64,000 nucleotides of DNA, from contig CAKPAA010000007.1 in assembly GCA_934132775.1 (NCBI GenBank), positions 1 through 64,000 of the forward strand, read 5' to 3'. The translations under genes and the position numbers were made by a program. The first letter of the stretch is position 1; each line of letters opens with the position of its first letter. Shown one piece after another: positions 7,123 to 16,600 of this stretch. Source of the stretch: an uncultured Clostridia bacterium. GTDB taxonomy: Bacteria > Bacillota > Clostridia > TANB77 > UBA1234. The notes under the pieces were generated by a model. The model was not told where the DNA came from, did no database searches, and saw only the letters and a list, made by a program, of their open reading frames with translations.

Positions 7123-9324
7123 TTAGTTTCTTATCATTTCATCTATATCTATTTGGTCTTTTCTTGCCTGTGCTGGATCAATATTTTCTCTTAATCTGTC
7201 AGCAAGTTCGGCACGTTTACCACTATTAAATTTATCTATGAATACATAATAACCTGTAATTCTTGTAACGCCTCTAATATTTATGCTTCCGCATTTTGGA
7301 CATTGCTCTAATAATCCATTGCTCTTTGTTCTACAATCTTGGCATAGTGTGTATTCTGGTGAAAGCACCCATTGTACGCACTTTGTCTTATACCAAGTTT
7401 TTTCTAACAAATCATAAATAGCTTTTGGACTTGGAACATTATTTCCAGACCAAATATGAATCATACTTCCAGCTTCAACCAAAGTGTGGAATTTAGATTG
7501 TTTTTGCAATCTTGTAATATAATCAACATCGCTATCAGCAGCAAAATGAACTGAGTTTGTATAATAAACACCAAAACTGTTTTCTTTGTGATAAGCTAAA
7601 TCTCCATACTTTTTAATATCAAGTTTAGCAAACCTACCAGCTGTGCTTTCAGCAGGAGTCTCTTCTAGTTTCAAAGCAATTCCATATTTCTTGCTCAACA
7701 CTTTTGTTTGTTGATACATAAATGAAATTATTTCCAATCCCAACATATATGCTTCATCTGATTCGTGTAATTGTTGACCAATTAAATTGTAAACACATTC
7801 ATTTAATCCAACAATACCAATCAAATATGATATATTTTTAAGTCTTATATAAGCTTTGCCATCCATTCCCTTTGCATAGAAGCTTAGTGGAGAATTTTCT
7901 GCACTAGCAAGTTTCCAAACATAATTTTGTCTTTGTACATTTGCTCTTGCAGCCATTTCCATTCTATGTTCTAGCTCTTTATAGAAAGCCTCTTTGTTTT
8001 TACCAACTTTAAGCGGAATATTAGGCATATTTATTGAAACATTTTGTCCGCCAACAAATCTTAATTCTTCTGGTGTATCAATAAGCTTCTTATCTTCTTC
8101 TGAAAAGTCAATTTTCAATCTACAACATTGAGAAACTGAAAACGCATTTCTATCAAATATAAAATAAGGGCATCCATTCTTACTTGAAGATTCACAAGCT
8201 ACCATAAGTAATGCTTTTGTAGCAGGATCTGTGAAGCACTCTTCATTAACGTGTAAATTTATCTTTGGAAATGCAAATGGCATACCATCAGCATCGCCTT
8301 CGCCAACAACTTCAAGAATTGCTTTTGCAAATATTCTAGATTCTTTTTCGTAATCTTTATATTTCAAAACTCTTTGATTATTTTCTTCTGCAAACTTTCT
8401 AGCTTCTGCTTGTGTGTCAAAATAAGTAATCTCATCAAGTTCATCAGTTACCATATATTTTCCTCTTGGCCCCATTGCAAAAACTTCTCTATAATGGTGT
8501 GGAATAGAAGCATAAACGTTAAAATCTGAGAATGCAACTTGTCCACCTCTTGCTCCTGCAAGTTGAGAAAGGTCAAAAATCAAAGTTTGAGCTAATTGCT
8601 TAATCTCTTTATATGACATACCAACTAGCAATGGTGCGAAGAATACGTTTATTGCCTCCCATCCAATGGCACCTGCAAATTGTCCTTGTAAGAATTGAGT
8701 AAATGAACAAATATGTCTAGCAAGAACAGCTGCACTATTTGCTGGTTTTGAGTTTGACGGAATTGTTGGAATATTCTTAATTCCATTTTTCTTAACATAT
8801 TCTGGTGAGTGACCTGAGCAATAAAATCTATCTATCATTCCCAAGTCGTGTATGTGTATTTCACCTGCTAAATGTGCAGCAGAAATATCTTCATCAAAAA
8901 CATTTTTAAGTGCATATTCTTTTAAAATTCTTTCAGCCAAAGTCAAATTTATAGACTCAGGGTTATGAGCTGTGTTACCATTTTCCTTATTAGCATTTTC
9001 AATGATTTCAGTAATGTTATAGAATGGAATTGAAGCCTCTGAATTGCTTTTAAGCTCTTTATTCAACCCTTTCTCCAATAGCACATTATTAACCATTGAT
9101 CTTATTAGTGAAGTGCTAACCTCTGAAACATTAGCTTTCATCAATCTTTCTGTAACTGTTGCTGCGACCTCCTTTGCAAGTGTCCTATCACAGTTAGCTT
9201 CACGAACCAATGCTTCAACAATTGCTGTCTCATCATATTCTTGTTTTTCAGTTTTAGTTGCAGACTCAACCATTAAAGCGATGTCTAATGCATTGTTCTC
9301 TCTTTTTAGTTTGATTACGTTCAT
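7123..9324 (-). CDS. nrdD: Anaerobic (class III) ribonucleoside-triphosphate reductase
   Basis: NrdD reduces ribonucleoside triphosphates to deoxyribonucleotides under anoxia using a glycyl radical. The 733-residue protein has an N-terminal ATP-cone-like region (about 1-95, divergent), the core with HIHDLG near 155, cysteines in GCPYFIF and QCCRLK around 385-400, a C-terminal zinc site of two CxxC pairs, and the glycyl-radical segment TRITGYY with Gly near 691. A strong AGGGGGG site precedes the ATG. The neighbouring nrdH suggests the redoxin-dependent subgroup rather than the formate-dependent one. It leads the nrdD-nrdH operon. Confidence 0.96.
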   Translation of the reverse strand: MNVIKLKRENNALDIALMVESATKTEKQEYDETAIVEALVREANCDRTLAKEVAATVTERLMKANVSEVSTSLIRSMVNNVLLEKGLNKELKSNSEASIPFYNITEIIENANKENGNTAHNPESINLTLAERILKEYALKNVFDEDISAAHLAGEIHIHDLGMIDRFYCSGHSPEYVKKNGIKNIPTIPSNSKPANSAAVLARHICSFTQFLQGQFAGAIGWEAINVFFAPLLVGMSYKEIKQLAQTLIFDLSQLAGARGGQVAFSDFNVYASIPHHYREVFAMGPRGKYMVTDELDEITYFDTQAEARKFAEENNQRVLKYKDYEKESRIFAKAILEVVGEGDADGMPFAFPKINLHVNEECFTDPATKALLMVACESSSKNGCPYFIFDRNAFSVSQCCRLKIDFSEEDKKLIDTPEELRFVGGQNVSINMPNIPLKVGKNKEAFYKELEHRMEMAARANVQRQNYVWKLASAENSPLSFYAKGMDGKAYIRLKNISYLIGIVGLNECVYNLIGQQLHESDEAYMLGLEIISFMYQQTKVLSKKYGIALKLEETPAESTAGRFAKLDIKKYGDLAYHKENSFGVYYTNSVHFAADSDVDYITRLQKQSKFHTLVEAGSMIHIWSGNNVPSPKAIYDLLEKTWYKTKCVQWVLSPEYTLCQDCRTKSNGLLEQCPKCGSINIRGVTRITGYYVFIDKFNSGKRAELADRLRENIDPAQARKDQIDIDEMIRN

Positions 9325-9861
9325 CTTACTACCCCCCTAGTATTTTTTATCTATGTCATCTTTAGTTATTATTCAAAATTTGTCATTCGTAATTTCAACT
9401 TAAAATTATTTTCATTTACTATTCTAACATAACAATAAATTTTATCAAGAAAAAAGAGACAAATTTTCAGATAAATTTTAGGACAATTTTTTATGTTTAA
9501 TTGCAGTATTTTCAAGCGTTTGCTGATATTTCAAAAATTAAATAAACCGATTATGTTTTTGATGTTTACATATAGAAAATTATGCATAGTATTTTAGTAA
9601 ATAAATTTCAAAAATAAGAACCATTCCTATTTTATATTAAGAGTAAAAAATATTTTTTATGACTTTTTTTGTAAAACATATTTCTAAATACTGTATTAAA
9701 TTTAAAATTATATCGTTAAAAATTATATAAAAGAAATAAAGCTATAAAAAATAAAATAGAATTGAAAATTATTATAAAATTCAAATAAAAATATAAAAAA
9801 GCAAATGTATCCTTGCACGTACAAATACATTTGCTTAACTCTCTAATATTCTTTTTACTTT
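9325..9861. other. AT-rich intergenic region upstream of nrdD
   Basis: 537 bases, extremely AT-rich, without a coding frame. I found no NrdR-box pair that I would defend. Near its right end lies the terminator of the adjacent minus-strand gene (9798-9835). Confidence 0.6.
9791..9835 (-). terminator. Terminator of the anchored protein gene 9862-10500
   Basis: Perfect 12-bp stem AAGCAAATGTAT/ATACATTTGCTT followed by six T on the minus strand. Confidence 0.9.
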
Positions 9862-10500
9862 CTATTCAAATTTAACGCTATCAATTATTTTTTGAATTTC
9901 ATCTTTTCCATCTTCAAACAACTTCTTCGTTCCCATAAATGTAATCGTTATTTCTCTATCATCAAGTGGAAATAAATATGCAATAATGCCCATTGGAGAC
10001 GTTTGGTCTTTTCTAAGTTGCGTATAGATTTCTACTCTACCACCTTTTTTACCATCAACTTCAACTTCTTCATATTTAGTGCTATCAACAGTTAGGCTAG
10101 AATTAAATATTTTAAACATAACTATGTAATTCTTGCAAATCTCCTCAATTGGAATATTCACCTTTTCTGTTTTTAGCCCCTCAATTAGTAAAGTAATATC
10201 AGAAACACTACTTTTCACATTCAAAAGTTCCTTTGTAAATTCGGTAAATTTATCCCCAGAAGTTTCTTTTTCAGTCTCTGTCGCTATTGAAGTAATTTGA
10301 CTTGAAATTTGTTCAACATTTGTATCTTTCTTTTCAACATTTTCATAAGCTCTTGGATACTTCAAAGAAACACCATAATCTTCTATATTAGTCGTTTGAT
10401 AAGTATAAACCATCATTTCACGTAGGTACCAAGCCTCTAAACCAACCGATACAATTAAAATTAAAATCAAAAAACATAGCACTAATTTCTTATTATGCAT
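9862..10500 (-). CDS. Membrane-anchored extracytoplasmic protein, PsbP-like C-terminus
   Basis: The 212-residue product has one N-terminal membrane helix (about 5-24) and an extracytoplasmic domain. The end (ITITFMGTKKLF...IQKIIDSVKF) resembles PsbP/DUF1795-like lipoprotein domains, which bind ligands or act as surface components, but there is no lipobox Cys and the match is weak. An SGD-containing linker lies near residue 80. I chose the ATG at 10500 because AGGAGAGG sits just upstream; an in-frame TTG at 10515 has no such site. It is monocistronic and divergent from the patatin gene. Confidence 0.65.
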   Translation of the reverse strand: MHNKKLVLCFLILILIVSVGLEAWYLREMMVYTYQTTNIEDYGVSLKYPRAYENVEKKDTNVEQISSQITSIATETEKETSGDKFTEFTKELLNVKSSVSDITLLIEGLKTEKVNIPIEEICKNYIVMFKIFNSSLTVDSTKYEEVEVDGKKGGRVEIYTQLRKDQTSPMGIIAYLFPLDDREITITFMGTKKLFEDGKDEIQKIIDSVKFE

Positions 10501-10639
10501 ACTACCTCTCCTCAAATCATATAAAATACTTCATAATCAAGTGCTCTTATTTTATCATATCCTCAAATAAAAAACACTACATTTTAATAATTTCATATAA
10601 TAAAGTATAAATTTAAAATAGATATATGAGGTGATAATT

Positions 10640-11485
10640 TTGAAAATAGGTCTTGCACTCTCAGGAGGCGGAATTAAGGGAGCTGCTCATATAGGCGTGC
10701 TCCAAGCTTTTGAAGAAAACAATCTAAAAATACATATGATATCTGGTGCCTCATCAGGAAGCATCGTTGCAGCCTTATATGCTGCGAAATTCACGCCGAA
10801 AGAAATATATAAATTCTTCAAAAAATATGCAAAAGACATCAAATACGCAGATTTTTCAAACATCTTACAACTAATATTAGGAATACTCACAGGCGACGGC
10901 ATCACAATAACTGGACTTTCAAAAGGAAACTCCCTAGAAAAAAACATCAGAAAAGAATGTTTAAAAAGAAATATACAAAACATCAAAGACATCGACTTTC
11001 CACTATATATATCAAGTGTAAACCTAATGAATGGAGTTACATATATCTTTAACAACAGTAAATCAAAAATATACCAAAACTTCAAAATGGTAAACGACAT
11101 CGATATCGCAACGGCAGTGCGTGCCAGTTGTAGCTATCCTGGAGTATTTGAACCAGTAAAATGGAACGGTTCAACATTTGTTGACGGTGGAATTAGAGAA
11201 AACACTCCTTGGGAAGTGCTAAAAATAGAAGGTGCCGACGAAACAATATCTGTAACATTTAAAGACATATCCAAGAAAAATTGCGACAAAAACTTGATAA
11301 GCGTAATCGACTGCTCACTTGGATATTTAAACAACGAACTAAAAGACTACGAAATGCAAGGAAATGACAAGACAATAGAAATCAGAACCCAAGACATAGG
11401 GCTACTAGAATACAACAAAGTAGATGAACTATACCAAATAGGCTATCAAACAGCAAACAAATTTTGCAAAAAATTTATAAAGTAG
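10640..11485 (+). CDS. Patatin-like phospholipase (RssA/NTE family)
   Basis: Patatin-type serine hydrolase that probably cleaves phospholipid acyl esters. It shows the oxyanion loop SGGGIKGAAH at the N-terminus, the nucleophile elbow GASSGS near residue 38 (Ser within GxSxG) and the catalytic Asp in VDGGIRENTP near residue 178, giving the Ser-Asp dyad. The length of about 281 aa is normal for bacterial patatins, and there is no signal peptide. I favour the TTG at 10640, 6-7 bases after GAGGTG, over the GTG at 10631 that overlaps this site. Confidence 0.9.
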   Translation: MKIGLALSGGGIKGAAHIGVLQAFEENNLKIHMISGASSGSIVAALYAAKFTPKEIYKFFKKYAKDIKYADFSNILQLILGILTGDGITITGLSKGNSLEKNIRKECLKRNIQNIKDIDFPLYISSVNLMNGVTYIFNNSKSKIYQNFKMVNDIDIATAVRASCSYPGVFEPVKWNGSTFVDGGIRENTPWEVLKIEGADETISVTFKDISKKNCDKNLISVIDCSLGYLNNELKDYEMQGNDKTIEIRTQDIGLLEYNKVDELYQIGYQTANKFCKKFIK

Positions 11486-11494
11486 TACTAAATG

Positions 11495-11535
11495 CAAAAA
11501 GCCTAACTGAATTCGATATAAAATTCAGTTAGGCT
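11495..11535 (-). terminator. Terminator of the FAD-dependent protein gene
   Basis: 14-bp stem AGCCTAACTGAATT/AATTCAGTTAGGCT. The T-run follows on the minus strand, so it serves the leftward gene; it may also stop readthrough from the patatin gene. Confidence 0.88.
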
Positions 11536-11553
11536 CGAAATAAACATTTAAAC

Positions 11554-13485
11554 TTAATTAGCCTGAACTAAAAAATCTTTTAAATAACGTAGTATTTCAT
11601 ACACTCTAACCAAGTTAAGCTCTTCATTTCCAATAGGTGCAATTTTTTCTATGAAGTCCTCTATTTCTTCCCTTTTCTTTTCATCTTTAACATTGAAAGT
11701 TGTTATATCATACATAATCTCTTTGGCTCTGTTTGGCGTAATCGCCTCTTCCTTTGCATCTAATAAATTTATGTGGTCTGTATTCCAAAACTCTTCTTTA
11801 ATAAAGTTTCTCTTTAAATACGTCTTTGTTAAAACGATAAAATCTCTTTCTGTAACAACTTTATTTGCATCAAATTCATTGTTATATCCAAGACTCAAAA
11901 TTCCAAGCTCGCACATCTCAATTATAAAATCGTAATATCTATCATTCTTGTCTACTACTGGCTTTGACTTATCGTCTATATACATTTTCTGAGCTTTCAT
12001 TCTGTTCTTTACTTCGTGCCTATATGTATAATCTTCAAGCAATTTCTGTAAATCAATGTTATGGTCTATGCAAACAGCAGCCATTATTCCAGCAGACTGA
12101 CCAAGCGTCATTCCTGTTGGAATTACACGTGCTGAACCAGCAGCAATTGAAGTATACGAGCCTGAACGTCCTATTGTCATTAAGTTTGTAAAACCTTTTG
12201 GCACAACGGTTGCCATTGGAATATAATACTGACTTGGATTTCCTATGATGTAACCCCAGTCGTAAATACTCGTTGTTTGTACATCTATTGGATATGCAGC
12301 CATAGCTATTGCACTGTATGAATATGTTGATTCAAGCATTTCTTTTACTGTCAATATATGTTCACCAACTATATGTCTTGTTTCTCTAACATAAAGTTCA
12401 GGAGCAACGCCAGCTAATGTAGCTTTTTCAAATCCCGGAACATTCTTTGCAATAAACTTGGCAACTGCCTCTGCTTCTTTTACGCATTTTGTATATGCAC
12501 GTTCTTTTGCAGAACTGTCTAACATATCTACATTTATTATTTGAAGTGAATTTATAAGCACTGAGCCGTCGTTTTGTCTACCAATGTTCAATGCTTTTAA
12601 TCGCATATGCGGTTGTGTTGGCACATATTTTTGAGTTATTTCTCCAAATGCCCAAATACCAGTGTTTGAATATCCTGCATTTGGACGTTTAGCAGCATCA
12701 ATTGCCTTACAGCAAGCATTCCAGTCAACGTTGTTCATTTTTATTACTAATGTAGCAGACATAGAACGATTTTCTTCGTTTACATCTTCCCACCCTTCAA
12801 CATATTTTCCACCAGCTAACACTGTGATATCTGCATCTTGTGTGCAGTCTACATACATTTTAGCCGTGTATTTCTTACCGTCTATAATTACATATTCTAT
12901 TTTGCTTCCATTAGAACCTACACGAACTTCTTCTACATTATACATTGTTGTTATATTTTCTTCATCACTAATCATCTCTTCAAAAGCTTTTTTGGCAGTA
13001 TCAACATCAAAAGAACCTCTTCTGCCAATTTTGTTAAAAAATTCTTCAAAGATTCCTTGACTTAGCAAAGTGCCATCTTCTGCAGTGTTCATATCTATTG
13101 TGTTCAACATTCCATATGTCATTAATCCACCCGGTCCGTCTCTTTTTTCAACAAGTAAAACACTTTTTCCGTTTCTCGCAGCAGAAATTGCAGTAACAAT
13201 TCCCTCTGGTTCTGCATCAAATACTATAACGTCATATGTTTTGTATGTTTCCATTTCACTTTCCACTTCATCGTGTGTTGGCTCTAAGTTTATAATCACA
13301 TCACCTGAATTTTTTTGTATGTCTTTAAATATGTCGCCTGATTTATCATCTCCTGAATTTTGTGGTAAGCAATCTTCTGAATTATCATTTCTTCCAAATT
13401 TAATTACGTCGTGCGTCATAAAGTAAATATTTGAAGCGACTAAAAACACTATTATTATTGATAATATTAAAGTTGACTTTTTCAA
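11554..13485 (-). CDS. Membrane-anchored FAD-dependent oxidoreductase with degenerate nucleotide motif
   Basis: The 643-residue product has an N-terminal membrane helix (about 5-25), an acidic linker with three SGD tripeptides, and a FAD_dep-type (PF12831-like) oxidoreductase domain from about residue 80 to 500. Family marks are SAARNGKSVLLVEK, a GGLMTYG-type segment, DCTQDADI and ARVIPTGMTLGQSAG. The expected glycine-rich loop VVGGTPEG reads VFDAEPEG, so the leading glycines are lost. The C-terminal ~120 residues look like a divergent S-layer-homology region. The TTG at 13485 is chosen because AAGGAGG lies 6 bases upstream. Whether FAD is bound is uncertain. Confidence 0.8.
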   Translation of the reverse strand: MKKSTLILSIIIVFLVASNIYFMTHDVIKFGRNDNSEDCLPQNSGDDKSGDIFKDIQKNSGDVIINLEPTHDEVESEMETYKTYDVIVFDAEPEGIVTAISAARNGKSVLLVEKRDGPGGLMTYGMLNTIDMNTAEDGTLLSQGIFEEFFNKIGRRGSFDVDTAKKAFEEMISDEENITTMYNVEEVRVGSNGSKIEYVIIDGKKYTAKMYVDCTQDADITVLAGGKYVEGWEDVNEENRSMSATLVIKMNNVDWNACCKAIDAAKRPNAGYSNTGIWAFGEITQKYVPTQPHMRLKALNIGRQNDGSVLINSLQIINVDMLDSSAKERAYTKCVKEAEAVAKFIAKNVPGFEKATLAGVAPELYVRETRHIVGEHILTVKEMLESTYSYSAIAMAAYPIDVQTTSIYDWGYIIGNPSQYYIPMATVVPKGFTNLMTIGRSGSYTSIAAGSARVIPTGMTLGQSAGIMAAVCIDHNIDLQKLLEDYTYRHEVKNRMKAQKMYIDDKSKPVVDKNDRYYDFIIEMCELGILSLGYNNEFDANKVVTERDFIVLTKTYLKRNFIKEEFWNTDHINLLDAKEEAITPNRAKEIMYDITTFNVKDEKKREEIEDFIEKIAPIGNEELNLVRVYEILRYLKDFLVQAN

Positions 13486-13626
13486 AATATTCCTCCTTGT
13501 GCCTTTCGGCAATAATCTTTTGTTTAACACAAAACTATTATATCAGATATGTAAAAAAAGCAAATAAAAAATTACCACTTTCGCAATTTTTAATTACTAC
13601 TCGTGGTAATTTAATTTTTATTTTAG

Positions 13627-16600
13627 CTAAGCAGCTTCGTTTTCTTCTTCATCTTTTGAAGTTGTTTCAGTTGCTTTTTCTGGGATTATAGCTTGTTGGT
13701 CGTTTTTATTTTCAATAATTTCTTCTTCATCCTTATTTTGTTCTTCATTGTTGCCTGCTTCGATTTTTTCGTCGTTTTCAGAAACTTTTTCAATTTCTTC
13801 TTTAACTACTTCTTCATCTTGCTTTCCATCTATAATCTCATTGTTTTTTTGCTCTTCATTTTCATTGTTAGAAGCGCCATTTGATACTTCATTTTCAGTA
13901 TTTTTGTCTGCTTCTACATTGTTTTTATTAGCATCTTCTGAAACTTTTTCGTCTACTTTTGATTCGTTTTCATTAGCATCAGAAGTCTTTTCATCAGTTA
14001 TTGAGCTGTTTTTGTCTGCATCGCCAGAAACATTTTCATCAGCTTTTGCTTCTACATTATTTGCAGAGTCAATAACTTTTGTATCATCTCCTGATTCTGC
14101 TTTATCAACATTCTTATTATCACCACTTGATATTACTTCTTCTGTGTTTTTAACTTCGTCACCTGAATTTTCTGTAACATCACCTGATGGATTCTTTTCA
14201 TTTTCAATAATATCAATTGAAATGTCTTTAACTTCATTCATAATATCGTCAATTAAAAGCTCATCTGCTCCGCCATCTGTTGCTGTGGCATCTAATGTTA
14301 ATTTTATTTTCAACTCTTCACAAGCTGAGTAATCTGTTCCAGATAAATCCCAAACAAGTTTATTAGTTGTTGTGTTAACACTCATCTTTCTGCTTGCTAA
14401 TTCTGCGTATGTGTTTACTCTGAATAATTCAGTTTCTTCTCCACCTACTTTATGAGTAACTATAATTGGGAAATATTTACCGTCTTCTGGTAACTCTATT
14501 TCAATCTTTCCTGCAACTGATTGTTCCTGACCAATCTTGTTAGCAATTGACTCAAATGCTTCATTTAAGTCGCTAGCACTTGCTGCTGAATAAATTAAAT
14601 CGTCATCTTCTGTTACAGCAAGTAAATCATTATAACCGTCAGTTCCTTCTTGTGCACCATCTCCAAATCCAATTGCAAATAATGTTGAGTTTTCTCTTAC
14701 ATATGTTGCATCTACATTTGTTGGCGAAATTCTTATGTCTCCTTTTGGTCCATTAGCACCGTCTGTTAAAAGAACTGTGAATGTTTCAGCATTATCTGTC
14801 AACAATCTAGCGCCATACTTATTATTTGTTTCTATTATTTCATGAGCAATTTCCAATGCTCCAGTAATGTTAGTTCCACCGTCTGCGTAGAAATTATCAT
14901 ATACTGTGTATTTAAATATAAGTCCCTCTTTATGATTTTTATTTATAAATTCACTTATTTTGCTCCAATCATTCTTAGTATAGAAGCCCATTTTATACGC
15001 ATACGTGTCATCATATGCAACATCTTTATCTAGTCTATTCTTGTAATACATATATTTTGTAACTGTACCATCACTACCCTGACCAGCGCCTATACCAATA
15101 AGTGTTAATGTGATGTCACTGCCAGTAGTATCGGCATCTTCTTTTAGTTTGTTTGTAAATGTGGTTGCAGCACTTCTTAATGCAGCAATTTTGCCATTGT
15201 CATCCATACTTCCAGATAAGTCAACTATCAAAATAATGTTTTTATTTTTCTTGTTGTTTGCAACTATTGTTGAAGACTTTTGAACTTCTATAGTTTTTGT
15301 TTCTTCATCTAATTTTGTACCATTAGTTGTTGAAACAGTTGCAGTTGTTTCGAATTCGCTATTTACACGGTAATTATTATCAACTTTTGCTTCGAATATT
15401 ATATCAACAGTCCCATTTTCTAAAATTGTTAATTCTAGTTCTTTGCTATCTGTAACTGTTTCTTCTCTTGTCACATTTCCGTCTTTATCTTTATAAACTA
15501 TTTTGTAATATTTATAAACCTCTCCGTCTGAAGCTAATTTTACTTTTACTCTTGTATCGTTGCTTTCATTATTCTTAACAGTTAAAGTATAGCTAACCTT
15601 TTCACCAGGTTCTGCTTGCCTTCCATTTGCATCTGGATAGTTTGCTGTAAGTCCAGTAATTTTTACATCTGGAACATATTCCTTAACTTTTAATTTTCCA
15701 TATTCAACTTTAATCTCGTAGTTATCTTCTTTAGTATTAGCATTTAATTTATATGTGAATTTGTTTTCACTTTCTCCAATTTCTGATTGACTTCCTGTAA
15801 ACTCATATGTTGCGCCTTCGCCATCCACAAAACCATCTCCTGTAACTGTTACATTGTGGTTTGTTAGAGGGAAACCATTATTGTAATATTTTTCATCAGA
15901 TGCACTTGTTAATGTTACTTTTCTCTTTTCGATTACTAATGAACCGTCGATTATTTCAAATCTAACTTTTGCAAAGTTTTTATTTATATTTTCGAAGTCT
16001 GATTCTTTTAGTTCCATTTCATATGTTCCAGCATCTTTTCCAGTTACAGTAGCGTTTCCATTGAATTTAAAGTCATCTACTGTATATTTGCTGTTGCTTA
16101 TTGATTCTACTGTATAACCTGTTACTTCGTGGTTTTCACCATCATATTTTAAAGTTTCACCATTTTCTTTTATTTTTACTAAGATTTCTGTCTTAACTGC
16201 TGTTACTTTTAGTTTTCCTTCTTTCTTAGTAATTTCATAGTTACTTGCTTTTGTATTAGCATTTAGTGTGTATGTGAATTTATTATCACTTTCACCAACT
16301 TCTATTTGACTACCTGTAACATCATATGTTGCACCTTCGCCTATTACGAAACCATCTTCTGTTACAACAACTTTATTCTTTGTTAAAGCAGTGCCGTCAT
16401 ATTCTTTTTCGTCTGATGCACTTGTTAATGTTACTTCTCTCTTTTCAATTACTAATGAACCGTCTATAACTATAAGTCTTATATTCGTGAAGTTTTTGCT
16501 TACATTCTTAAAGTCTGCTACTGTCATGCCCATATAATATGTGTCAGCATCAACAGCTTCTACTCTTGCATCTCCACTAAACTCAAAATCACTTTCTTTG

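Noticed and set aside
9325..9790. NrdR box pair upstream of nrdD
   Set aside because: Region is nearly all A/T; no two 16-base palindromes with the expected core were found.
13748..14332. 194-residue plus-strand frame rich in Ser and Phe
   Set aside because: Antisense shadow of the Glu/Asn/Ser-rich tail of the giant SLH protein, created by biased codons.
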